A stretch of 64,000 nucleotides of DNA, taken from Butyrivibrio hungatei DSM 14810. GTDB lineage: Bacteria; Bacillota; Clostridia; Lachnospirales; Lachnospiraceae. The notes under the pieces were generated by a model. It was given only the letters and a program-made list of their open reading frames with translations. It did not search any database and had not been told where the DNA came from. The stretch lies in contig NZ_FRDH01000010.1 in NCBI RefSeq assembly GCF_900143205.1, positions 62,001 through 126,000 of the forward strand. Reading direction: 5' to 3'. Of the stretch, positions 35,248-43,297 are shown piece after piece (positions within the stretch are counted from its first letter, which is position 1; each line of letters opens with the position of its first letter). Both the position numbers and the translations under genes were made by a program.

Positions 35248-35293
35248 AGTTTACACTTCCACTTATTTTTTCTTTTTATCTAATAGCAGCTGC
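35248..35293 (+). promoter_or_regulatory. candidate sigma-specific promoter, copy 2
   Basis: AGTTTACA (35248-35255), 14 bases, TTCTTT (35270-35275), 12 bases, AGCTGC (35288-35293). Matches copy 1 in all three boxes and in the 14-base spacer. It lies about 30 bases upstream of the hydrolase start. Confidence 0.65.
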
Positions 35294-35323
35294 AAAAATA
35301 AACAAACACAGGAGAAAAAAAAT

Positions 35324-37426
35324 ATGGATGAAATGGTAAAACAGACTCAAGAGTGGTTAAACAAAACTTACAAATCCAAAAAAGGTTTTACAAAATTTAA
35401 TGACAATGAAATCGACGGTATAACAGGTCAGGGAACATTTAAAAGACTTGTTCAGGCTCTCCAGATTGAGCTAAATGAAAACTTTGGAAGCAAACTTACC
35501 GTAGATGGCGATTTTGGAAAATCAACACTTAACGCACTTCCTTTGTACATTGAGAAAGGATTCCCATACAAAAACATTGTCAAAATCATTCAGGGTTCTT
35601 TTTGGTGTAAAGGCTATTCTGCTGGTCCATTAGATGGTATTTTTGGAAAATCAGTAGACTCTGCAGTAAAAAAGTTTGAAAGAGATGCTGGAATTCCTGA
35701 AACCGGATCTATTACTGGAATAAAGTTACAGGGTATTATGAACACCGACGCATACTTTTTCCAAGGTGAAGAAGGAACCCTGGCATATCACCAGCACAGA
35801 GTACAGAAAGCTATGAACCGCAAATATTGTACTGACTTCGGACTCATTGCTCCAAATGGACTATGGGAAAGAAAATCTCACAAGATGTTGATCAAGTGCT
35901 GTCAGAAAGTTTGGGGCATTACTAACATTGATGGTGCCTGGGGTAACGACTGCAAAAAAGCAGCTCCAACGTTGACAAACGGAACGACAAATTCAGAAAA
36001 TGTGTTACTACTTAGCTGGGCACTGACCATTAATGGCTTTTATACTGGTGAATTCACCAGCACACTTTCAAATGATCTATTAGAAAGCATAAGAAACTTT
36101 CAGGATTTCATGTGTATCAAAAGAGAAAATGTTGTCGAAAAAGGCTCCTGGGCTTCTCTATTATCAAGCAAAGGAGATACTGGCAGAGATGTAAAAGCAT
36201 TTGATACAGCAACTCGTCTAACAGAGGCTCAGGCGAATTTCTTTAAATCTAACGGGTATACAGATGTTGGAAGATACTTAACCAATACTGTTAACGGGAC
36301 TTTAGATAAGAAAATGACTCTAGAAGAGCTAAAGGCCATTTCCAATGCGGGATTAAAAGTATTCCCAATCTATCAGACCCGTGGAAACAATGTTGGATAC
36401 TTTACAAACAGTTCTCAGGGACATAGTGATGCAAAAGAAGCTTTAAAAGCAGCTCATGACCTATTTTTCCCTTATGGAACAACCATTTATTTCGCTGTCG
36501 ATTATGATGTTAAAACGGCTGATATTGAAAAATACATTGTCCCTTATTTTAGAAATATCAAGGCAGTGTTAGACGGCACTTATAAAATCGGTGTTTATGG
36601 TCCAAGAGCTGTTTGTAACATTCTTGCCAGCCACGGTTTGACTTCATCTAGTTTTGTTGCTGACATGTCAAGCGGATTCACTTGCAACATTGGACAGCCA
36701 ATGCCTAAGAACTGGGCGTATGAGCAAGTAGTAGAAGTTACACAGGGCGGAATAGGTATTGATAGATGTAATATTTCCCCCGCATCTACAGGCGTGCTTA
36801 TTAATTTCCCTTCATCTGAAACAGAAGATGAAAAAAGAAAAGAAAAGCTCATTATCTATACTGCAAATACTATCAGAGAAAACGAAGGAAACTATGATGG
36901 CATCGACGAAAACGGTATCCTCTCGATAGGTCTGCTTCAATGGAGAGCTTCCAGAGCATATACTCTATTATCAAGAATTCGAGACAAAGACAAGTCATTT
37001 TTCGATGCTACTTTTTCTAATGTACCATCTTCAATGATTATAACTGGTCTTGACAGTGGAGACATAAATTCGTTCAACAACTTGTATGCTTCCGATCTTT
37101 CTTCTGAAGAAATAAGCTCTTTAAAGAGAATTCTTGTTTCCGATATTTCTAAAGAAACTCAGGATGTGCTAATCATCGAAGATGTTACCAAATACATTAA
37201 TCTCGGAACAGATAAAAAAATACGATCAAATAAAGTTCTCATATATTTTGCTGACTGTTATAATCAGTCTCCAAAAGCCATTTCTCGTTTTGAAGATCAA
37301 GGAATAAATTGGGAAAGCGTTACTTTAGATGAATTACACAATCTTGCACTTGCAGATAAAGCTCTTGGAAAATATATATCCCGTCGTAATAGTGTATACG
37401 AAAAAGCTAACGCGTATAACGAATAA
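35324..37426 (+). CDS. modular peptidoglycan hydrolase without signal peptide (endolysin-like)
   Basis: Start placed at ATG 35324 (MDEMVKQTQEWLNKTYK) behind AGGAG; the open frame upstream crosses the promoter. The 700-residue protein begins with peptidoglycan-binding repeats: LTVDGDFGKSTLNAL (~55-70), PLDGIFGKSVDSAVKKFERD (~100) and a third near 190. A DUF1906/Rv2525c-like glycoside-hydrolase TIM barrel covers ~300-490 (DVGRYLTNTV, TIYFAVDYDV, IGVYGPRAVCNIL, WAYEQV). The C-terminal ~190 residues resemble a lysozyme/chitosanase-like domain (ENEGNYDGIDENGILSIGLL, then QWRASRAYTLLSRI, likely catalytic Glu first). No signal peptide, so exit would need the holin. Confidence 0.88.
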   Translation: MDEMVKQTQEWLNKTYKSKKGFTKFNDNEIDGITGQGTFKRLVQALQIELNENFGSKLTVDGDFGKSTLNALPLYIEKGFPYKNIVKIIQGSFWCKGYSAGPLDGIFGKSVDSAVKKFERDAGIPETGSITGIKLQGIMNTDAYFFQGEEGTLAYHQHRVQKAMNRKYCTDFGLIAPNGLWERKSHKMLIKCCQKVWGITNIDGAWGNDCKKAAPTLTNGTTNSENVLLLSWALTINGFYTGEFTSTLSNDLLESIRNFQDFMCIKRENVVEKGSWASLLSSKGDTGRDVKAFDTATRLTEAQANFFKSNGYTDVGRYLTNTVNGTLDKKMTLEELKAISNAGLKVFPIYQTRGNNVGYFTNSSQGHSDAKEALKAAHDLFFPYGTTIYFAVDYDVKTADIEKYIVPYFRNIKAVLDGTYKIGVYGPRAVCNILASHGLTSSSFVADMSSGFTCNIGQPMPKNWAYEQVVEVTQGGIGIDRCNISPASTGVLINFPSSETEDEKRKEKLIIYTANTIRENEGNYDGIDENGILSIGLLQWRASRAYTLLSRIRDKDKSFFDATFSNVPSSMIITGLDSGDINSFNNLYASDLSSEEISSLKRILVSDISKETQDVLIIEDVTKYINLGTDKKIRSNKVLIYFADCYNQSPKAISRFEDQGINWESVTLDELHNLALADKALGKYISRRNSVYEKANAYNE

Positions 37427-37433
37427 TTATCTA

Positions 37434-37474
37434 AGTGAGTAGTAGAGAGCATAATACTTTACTACTCACTTTTT
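37434..37474 (+). terminator. terminator between the hydrolase and the second lipoprotein gene
   Basis: 11-bp stem AGTGAGTAGTA/TACTACTCACT (37434-37444 with 37460-37470), 15-base loop, followed by TTTT. It overlaps the end of the convergent lipoprotein gene. Confidence 0.8.
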
Positions 37475-38010
37475 AGCAACACATACTCAGAATCAGTCCC
37501 CCATCCTGAATTATTGTCTTGAGCATAGATATATTTTTTCACCTTAACCAAAATAGAATCCCCCTCAAATTGTATGTCCATATCTCCACTGCCAAATCCG
37601 TCATCAAATTCAAAACTTATTTTTTCATCAATCATTTGCTCTTTCGAAAAAGATATGTCTGCAACTCTCTGAGTTATACCTTGTATGTTATACAATTGCC
37701 CTGAAACACAATCACCATCATAGGCTAAATATAAAACCATTCCACCGCCTTCAAATATTTGTTCTTCAGTTTTTGAATCAGTACTCCACACTTCATCATA
37801 CTTTGATTCTTCAAAAAAAACCAAATCACCATCTGAAGCATTCGAGCTTTCATAATTACTGGGGGGTTCCACTAATTCACTCTCCTCTGATAAAAGATCT
37901 TCACCTCTTGAAATAGCCTCTGTGCCAGCCATATAGCCATCATTCTTTTCACACGATACAATTAGCACTAGAAAAATCGTTACTATACAAATTAAAATCG
38001 TTTTCTTCAT
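37462..38010 (-). CDS. acidic lipoprotein (candidate immunity protein 2)
   Basis: Start placed at ATG 38010 (MKKTILICIVTIFL) behind GGAG; the longer frame starts with GTG inside that site. The 182-residue protein has a lipoprotein signal ending LIVSC (Cys 20), an acidic Ser/Glu linker (~25-75), and a beta-rich domain (GGMVLYLAYDGDCVSGQLYN, KISFEFDDGFGSGDMDIQFE). No family recognised. Same plan as the lipoprotein at 32.8-33.3 kb, and likewise convergent with a sigma-element gene. It might bind and neutralise the hydrolase outside the cell; not shown. Confidence 0.75.
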   Translation of the reverse strand: MKKTILICIVTIFLVLIVSCEKNDGYMAGTEAISRGEDLLSEESELVEPPSNYESSNASDGDLVFFEESKYDEVWSTDSKTEEQIFEGGGMVLYLAYDGDCVSGQLYNIQGITQRVADISFSKEQMIDEKISFEFDDGFGSGDMDIQFEGDSILVKVKKYIYAQDNNSGWGTDSEYVLLKSE

Positions 38011-38043
38011 ATAGCTCTCCACCGTATTTATAATACCTATGAT

Positions 38044-38727
38044 TTACTTCACTTTCTGTGTTCTCAAATACTCTTTTTGTTCTGCTGTTATTCTATAACT
38101 TTCTATTGCCTTCTGTATTGTCTTGTTATGAACCCACTTATCAAGTTTTTTTTCCTGGATATAAGGTATGGTAGCCTCATACTGCTTAGCTAGGGCTGTT
38201 GCAAAGTACCAGGCAATCATCATGTTTATGTAGTATTCGTCTGACTTTATTTTTGATACAGCTTTAAGATACTTAGGATCAAAGTCTTCATCAAGAAAAT
38301 GCTGCATCAGCATTCCTATGGCGAATCTTATGGTATAAGTTTCTTTTGACTTTATCCACTTTTCTATGTACTTTAGGAGCTCATTCTTATGCTTCTTGAA
38401 AACTTTTGGAGACATCTGGTCACAGGTTGCCCAATTATTTACATAGGGGAGGAACTTTTCGAGCTCTTCTATACACTTATCAAAATCTTTAATCTCTGAA
38501 ATAATAAAGGCTTGAAGCTGATTCTCATCAAAGTACTTGTGAGGAAGGTCATTCAAGAACTCTTCAATACCTTCTCTTTTCACAAGCTCTTTTGCATACT
38601 TCCTAAGTTCCGGAGTACGCACACCTATAGCCTCAAATCCATCAACACCAGGAATGAGACCGCTTTGAAAATCCCTATATTTCTTGTCTTGTAATTCGAA
38701 TAGTTTGGATTGAATTTCCGTAGTCAT
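38044..38727 (-). CDS. DNA alkylation repair protein (AlkD-like HEAT repeat glycosylase)
   Basis: Start placed at ATG 38727 (MTTEIQSKLFELQDKKY) behind GGAGGTG. The 227-residue all-helical protein has the AlkD family pattern: YRDFQSGLIPGVDGFEAIGV, RTPELRKYAKEL, YFDENQLQAFIISEIKDF, FLPYVNNWATCDQMSPKVF and RFAIGMLMQHFLDEDF. AlkD enzymes remove 3- and 7-alkylpurines without flipping the base. The WATCD segment carries the conserved Trp and Asp. It marks the right edge of the AT-rich block. Confidence 0.92.
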   Translation of the reverse strand: MTTEIQSKLFELQDKKYRDFQSGLIPGVDGFEAIGVRTPELRKYAKELVKREGIEEFLNDLPHKYFDENQLQAFIISEIKDFDKCIEELEKFLPYVNNWATCDQMSPKVFKKHKNELLKYIEKWIKSKETYTIRFAIGMLMQHFLDEDFDPKYLKAVSKIKSDEYYINMMIAWYFATALAKQYEATIPYIQEKKLDKWVHNKTIQKAIESYRITAEQKEYLRTQKVK

Positions 38728-38813
38728 ATTTTTCACCTCCAATGGTCTGTTTTCTACATTACTCATTATTTGGGTCACAAATTGCCTTTGCCAGAATCCT
38801 CAATTCCATTGAT

Positions 38814-40022
38814 TTACTTTGACTGTATTGAACAAATCCTCATCTTATTGTTTATCGTCAGAACGCCCCACGCCTTCCTGTTTACGGGAGATGCCGGCGG
38901 AATGAATACACCCTCTCTTATAGTGGTGCTCTCTGCTCTTCCAAGGTTCGTGATACAATGTCCATCGCGCTTTTCATAGCCGAACATCTTGCTGCCAACA
39001 AATCTGCCGGCCTTGCTTTCAAAACTTCCAAGAGTCGATATAGCTATGGCATCGAGGAGTTCTGGATCCATATTGAAATAACACGAGAGAACGAGCATCT
39101 CCCTATCCGGCTTACTTATTATGCTCCTGACTTCATGATCTACAGCCCTGGCGAGTTCCATGATCTCAGAGGTTTTCTTCTTAACCACCACACTGAATGC
39201 TGTAGCATAGTTTCCAAGCGAGCCTTCCTTATAGTTTTTAATCTTATTCCTTATGTCAGAAGCTATGACCACCTTATTTGTTTTCTCATCGATCATCATC
39301 TTAGCAACAAGATAGTCATTGAGCGATACCCCGTTTTCTCTGCACAAACCCAGGAGCGTATCAAGCTCTTCTCCGTCAACTCTCTTTATCTCACGCTTTA
39401 TATCCTGTTTGCGATCATGATCACGTTCAAACTCAAGATACTCGTCGTAGCTGACCCTATGCCCTTCTTTACGCCACTTCTTATTGGCATCTCTGATCAG
39501 CGCCCTGCTGATGAACCTAAGGTCGCTGCCATTTGGAAGATCATCAAGGCTTTCCATCAGCTTCTCATCAACCAGGTGTGGCCTGGCACCGCTAGTATAA
39601 TGATCTGCAAACTCCTGCACCAACTGTAGAAGCCCTCTCCCGTCGCAAAGAAGATGATGCGTTATAAAAAGAACTCTCGTTCCGCTCTCGGATGGATAAG
39701 CATAGACCTTGAGCAGCGCTTCCTTCTGAACATTCCATCCATCTGAAGATACCGCCTCATAATCAGTCTGCCAGTTATCGTCTGCCTCTTTTATCGTTAT
39801 CGGAATCTCAAGTTCAGGATGCTCCTCATAATATATCATTGAGCTTCCCTCTTCCTCGGCTATCAGACTTCTCATAAGCGGATGAGCCGATCTAAGAACA
39901 CCAATGCTCTCGATGATACCATCCGCATCGAACTCCGATCCGATTTCCGCCATGATACCGAAGTGCATGTTCGGGGACATATAGTGCGCCCTTTCCGTAT
40001 ATAAGTATTTCCTACCTGGCAT
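38814..40022 (-). CDS. stand-alone condensation-domain (acyltransferase-like) protein
   Basis: Start placed at ATG 40022 (MPGRKYLYTERAHYMS) with AAGGAGA and GAGAG upstream; the longer frame starts with TTG and no site. The 402-residue protein has the acyl-CoA-dependent/condensation fold: catalytic HHLLCDGRGLLQLV (HHxxxDG, ~130), VASDIRNKI and SLGNYATAF in the C-terminal half. Such single-domain proteins esterify lipids, alcohols or peptides. Codons here are richer in G and C than in the block to the left, and the two following genes look alike, so the three may have arrived together. Substrate unknown. Confidence 0.8.
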   Translation of the reverse strand: MPGRKYLYTERAHYMSPNMHFGIMAEIGSEFDADGIIESIGVLRSAHPLMRSLIAEEEGSSMIYYEEHPELEIPITIKEADDNWQTDYEAVSSDGWNVQKEALLKVYAYPSESGTRVLFITHHLLCDGRGLLQLVQEFADHYTSGARPHLVDEKLMESLDDLPNGSDLRFISRALIRDANKKWRKEGHRVSYDEYLEFERDHDRKQDIKREIKRVDGEELDTLLGLCRENGVSLNDYLVAKMMIDEKTNKVVIASDIRNKIKNYKEGSLGNYATAFSVVVKKKTSEIMELARAVDHEVRSIISKPDREMLVLSCYFNMDPELLDAIAISTLGSFESKAGRFVGSKMFGYEKRDGHCITNLGRAESTTIREGVFIPPASPVNRKAWGVLTINNKMRICSIQSK

Positions 40023-40087
40023 AAATCTCTCTTTCTCCTTATAATCTGGCAAAAAACTGTTTCCAGGTAATTTCCTTGAACATTCTT

Positions 40088-40522
40088 TTAGTCAGTTATA
40101 CTTTCTTTCGCACTGTTGATAAGACCGAGAAGGCCCGTCTCCTTAATAAGAGCTATCCCCTGGAATTCATCTCCGAGGACAATCAGATTGTCGCCTGTTT
40201 TAATATCAAAGATCTTTCTTGCTTTGGCAGGAATGACAATCTGACCCTTATCTCCCACTTTGACCATTCCAAAGATATGTTTTCCTTTCGGCGGTATAGC
40301 ATATCCCAGGTTGTCCGAATCATTCTTTTCATATGAGATAAGGTCGTCCATGGATACGCCAAAGAGGTCAGCCAGCATCTTACATCTCTTTATGTCCGGC
40401 AGCGACTCTCCGGTCTCATATTTTGAAAGCGTCTGTCTGGATACGCCTATCTTCTCTGCAATTTCCTCCTGTGACAGGTTATTAAGCTTTCTTAATTCCA
40501 TAAGATTGTCTGCAAAACTCAT
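40088..40522 (-). CDS. HTH-XRE regulator fused to an AbrB/SpoVT domain
   Basis: Start placed at ATG 40522 (MSFADNLMELRKLNN) behind AAGGAGAAG. The 144-residue protein has a Cro/CI helix-turn-helix (LSQEEIAEKIGVSRQTLSKY, ~14-34) and a C-terminal swapped-hairpin AbrB domain (MVKVGDKGQIVIPAKARKIF, ~85-105). Both halves can bind DNA. Its start overlaps the acyltransferase stop by four bases (ATGA), so it probably regulates its own operon including the condensation-domain gene 66 bases on. Confidence 0.9.
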   Translation of the reverse strand: MSFADNLMELRKLNNLSQEEIAEKIGVSRQTLSKYETGESLPDIKRCKMLADLFGVSMDDLISYEKNDSDNLGYAIPPKGKHIFGMVKVGDKGQIVIPAKARKIFDIKTGDNLIVLGDEFQGIALIKETGLLGLINSAKESITD

Positions 40523-41595
40523 TCTTTCTTCTCCTTTTTTATTCCCAGAACACACCACCTTATGAAAGGTATGCGGCTCATGATTTCATACAGAATGTAG
40601 GAGCCTGCGAATGCTGCTATTGCAACCAACAGATATACGATGACAGGAGCAAGGAACGGACATAATGTATGCAGATACCATCCGCTGACCGCTATCATCA
40701 GATAATGGAATACGTAGAGGCCCCATGATTTTCGGCACATCCACTTTGAGAAAGCATTCGAGAAATTTCCCCATTTTTTCATGAAGGCAAGTATACCGAG
40801 AGTTCCAAACCATGCGTATACATTGCACATGATTGTGTCCAGAACTACGTGCTCCGGATAAGGCTGACCTTTATATAAAATAACAAAGGCTATGCAGGAT
40901 GCGATGGCAAGGATGCTTAATAACAGCCAGTTTTTGCCAAGTCGATCCATCACGACCTCATGGGACAATACAAAGTAGCCGATCATAAAGCCCAGTCCGT
41001 AGATACCGAATCTGTATACCACAATTATCGGCGTGTTAAGTATCTGCGCCGCTCCATATACGGGTATAACAAGAAGTATAAGTGTCAAAAGATTTGCTTT
41101 ACCACAGATATTATAGAATCTGTCTTTTTCAATCCTTCTGATCAGTACCAGTATCAGGCTGAAGATCCAAAGCATCTGAATGTACCACAGAGGGCCTGAG
41201 CCGCTGACTGCCATTATCAGGAAAAGGATTGGCCCCGGTACGTTGTTCATGGAATTAAATGCACCAGACATCAGCATGTTGTAATAGCCAAGAATCCAGC
41301 CGAAAACCAGAAGGCCGATTGTTGATGGTACAAGATACTTTCTCGTCCTTACGCTGATAAATTCCTTTTCTGTTCGTTTAATTAGTTCATAACGGGCTGA
41401 CATGCCGGATACCACAAACAGAAGTAACATGAACCAAGGATATACAATGTACTGATATGTATCCTGGGGCTGATGTTTACTGAAAGGTCCGATGATGCCA
41501 TGTTGTGTTACACCGTTGAATATGTAGATTACATGATAAATGACAACCAGCACTACTGTTATCCAGCGAATATTATCTAAGTATGTCTTTCTCAT
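40519..41595 (-). CDS. acyltransferase 3 family membrane protein
   Basis: Start placed at ATG 41595 (MRKTYLDNIRWITVVL) with AAAGGTGG upstream. The 358-residue protein has about ten membrane helices and the Acyl_transf_3 start YLDNIRWITVVLVVIYHV with the catalytic His. Members O-acetylate sugars or wall polymers. With the condensation-like protein it could make an acylated surface molecule. Coupled to the HTH-AbrB gene. Confidence 0.88.
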   Translation of the reverse strand: MRKTYLDNIRWITVVLVVIYHVIYIFNGVTQHGIIGPFSKHQPQDTYQYIVYPWFMLLLFVVSGMSARYELIKRTEKEFISVRTRKYLVPSTIGLLVFGWILGYYNMLMSGAFNSMNNVPGPILFLIMAVSGSGPLWYIQMLWIFSLILVLIRRIEKDRFYNICGKANLLTLILLVIPVYGAAQILNTPIIVVYRFGIYGLGFMIGYFVLSHEVVMDRLGKNWLLLSILAIASCIAFVILYKGQPYPEHVVLDTIMCNVYAWFGTLGILAFMKKWGNFSNAFSKWMCRKSWGLYVFHYLMIAVSGWYLHTLCPFLAPVIVYLLVAIAAFAGSYILYEIMSRIPFIRWCVLGIKKEKKE

Positions 41596-41639
41596 ATTTC
41601 TACCACCTTTGCCAAATATTTTAACATTTTTCTCAATCA

Positions 41640-41679
41640 TAAAAAAGTAAGCTCCACCTGTCTACCAAGCGAAGCTTAC
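41640..41679 (-). terminator. terminator after rlmD
   Basis: On the minus strand stem GTAAGCT/AGCTTAC (41679-41673 with 41653-41647), 19-base loop, followed by TTTTTTA. It ends just before the acyltransferase leader. Confidence 0.75.
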
Positions 41680-41802
41680 ATGTTTTGCTATTTTTTGTTA
41701 AATTTGGTTGCGTTGTTGGGACAGAAGAACGACTGTTTCAGCGGTTCGATGTTTCCAATCATCGTTCGCCTTCGGCTCCGATTCTTGGACATCTATCGCA
41801 TG

Positions 41803-41858
41803 GACCGTTGTAATCTTCTCACAAAGCGCTTTAGCACTTTGTGAGAAGAACAACGGTC
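41803..41858. repeat. long inverted repeat across the rlmD stop codon, with a degenerate duplicate downstream
   Basis: GACCGTTGT and CTTCTCACAAAG on one side pair with CTTTGTGAGAAG and ACAACGGTC on the other (41803-41829 with 41834-41858, small bulge). On the minus strand, about 110 bases after the rlmD version of GAGACCGTTGTTCTTCT, a near copy GAAACAGTCGTTCTTCT occurs. Both encode ETVVLL, the usual RlmD C-terminus, but in different frames. It looks like a local duplication plus inversion at the gene's 3' end. Confidence 0.65.
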
Positions 41859-43282
41859 TCAACATGCCCGCTCCAACTAAACATATCGCAGGCTCTGACA
41901 GCCTTAAGCTCATAGCCGCCGTCAGCTAGTATCCTTAAGTCTCGCGCTAGAGTTGCGGAGTCGCAGCTTACATATACGATCCTGTCTGGCTGCATCTTGA
42001 GCATTGTTTCAAGGCACTTCTCATCGCAGCCCTTTCTAGGAGGATCAACTACGATGACATCTGGGTGAAGTGCTTCATTACTTGATACTCCATCGTAGCC
42101 ACCATTTTTATAAAACTCAGGAAGCACCTCTTCTGCCTTACCGCAGAAGAAATCTGCATTTGAAAGTCCGTTTCTCTTGGCATTTCTCTTTGCATCTTCT
42201 ATAGCATCAGGAATTATCTCTACACCAAAGACATGGCCTGCTGTCTTGGCCATTGATAAGGTGATGGTTCCAATTCCACAGTAGAGGTCCCAAACAGTCT
42301 CTTTTCCTGACAGACCAGCATAAGTGATTGCCTGTTCATAGAGCTTCTGGGCCTGAACAGGGTTGACTTGATAAAAGGAAAGAGGTGATATCTCAAAATC
42401 AAGGCCGCAAAGAGTGTCTGATATTGTGTCTCTTCCCCAGATTGTATGAATCTCGTAGCCCATGATGACATTTGTCTTCTCGGTATTGATGCTGACAGAG
42501 ATACTTGTCATGCCCGGAATTTTACTGAGAGAATCCACAATTTTTTTCTGATTTGGAATGTAATCCACATTTTTATCTTTTTTACCATCTCTGTAGTTGA
42601 TAACTAGGCATACCATAATCTGACCGCTGGTAAAACCTTTTCTAATGAGTACGTGCCTTACAAGACCTTTTCCAGAAGCTTCATCATAAGCCTTGATCCC
42701 ATTTTCTTCCATGTGCTTTAATATAATATCAAGGATAGCCTTATTTTCTTTTATACCAATATAGCAATCATCCACAGATATGATACTGTGGGTTCTGCCT
42801 GCATAGTATCCGGCAACAAGTTTGCCACTTTTGTCAGTTCCGATCGGGTACTGGGCTTTGTTCCTATATCTCCATGGCTCATCCATGCCGATAATAGGCT
42901 CAGTTATGCTATCGATGAAATCTCCATCAAAGCCCCCAAGTCTTACGATATTGTTCCTTACTTTATTCTGCTTGAACTGAAGCTGTCTCTCATAGGTCAT
43001 GTTCTGAAGCTGGCATCCGCCGCACTGTCTTGCTATAGGACACTTTGCTTCCTGTCTAAACTTCGAAGGTTCAATAACCTTTTCAAGATGGGCGTAAGCA
43101 TAGTTTTTCTTGGCCTTCATGATCTTGGCACTTACTGTATCTCCAATTACCGCATCCTTAATAAAGAGGGTATAGCCGTCAATCTTGCCTATGCCCTCTC
43201 CGTCATTTCCTATATCTGTGATGGTTACTGTCAGAAGCTCATCTTTGCTGTACCTGACATCTTCTTTTTTCTTAATTCCCAT
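41831..43282 (-). CDS. rlmD: 23S rRNA (uracil-C5)-methyltransferase RlmD-like
   Basis: A 483-residue class with a TRAM domain (~12-70), a [4Fe-4S] cysteine set (CPIARQCGGCQLQNM), a central RNA-binding part, and an SAM methyltransferase domain: DLYCGIGTITLSMA, VVDPPRKGCDE, and the catalytic Cys in RIVYVSCDSATLARDL. It adds the C5 methyl to a uridine of 23S rRNA (or tRNA, as in TrmA/RlmCD of Firmicutes; the exact target is not settled by sequence). The last residues are ETVVLLTKC, where relatives run on a little further. AGGTAGGAA precedes the ATG. Confidence 0.93.
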   Translation of the reverse strand: MGIKKKEDVRYSKDELLTVTITDIGNDGEGIGKIDGYTLFIKDAVIGDTVSAKIMKAKKNYAYAHLEKVIEPSKFRQEAKCPIARQCGGCQLQNMTYERQLQFKQNKVRNNIVRLGGFDGDFIDSITEPIIGMDEPWRYRNKAQYPIGTDKSGKLVAGYYAGRTHSIISVDDCYIGIKENKAILDIILKHMEENGIKAYDEASGKGLVRHVLIRKGFTSGQIMVCLVINYRDGKKDKNVDYIPNQKKIVDSLSKIPGMTSISVSINTEKTNVIMGYEIHTIWGRDTISDTLCGLDFEISPLSFYQVNPVQAQKLYEQAITYAGLSGKETVWDLYCGIGTITLSMAKTAGHVFGVEIIPDAIEDAKRNAKRNGLSNADFFCGKAEEVLPEFYKNGGYDGVSSNEALHPDVIVVDPPRKGCDEKCLETMLKMQPDRIVYVSCDSATLARDLRILADGGYELKAVRACDMFSWSGHVETVVLLTKC

Positions 43283-43297
43283 TTATTCCTACCTGCA

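Noticed and set aside
31133-37426. Intact or remnant prophage
   Set aside because: Sigma, holin and endolysin-like genes are present, but no integrase, portal, capsid, tail or terminase frame is seen, and I found no flanking direct repeats.
38958-39629. 223-residue open frame on the plus strand
   Set aside because: Antisense to the condensation-domain gene, which has clear HHxxxDG and family motifs; the plus frame has no ribosome site or recognisable domain.
41698-41913. 71-residue minus-strand frame after rlmD
   Set aside because: It arises from the duplicated rlmD end and the inverted repeat; no ribosome site. Reported as a repeat instead.
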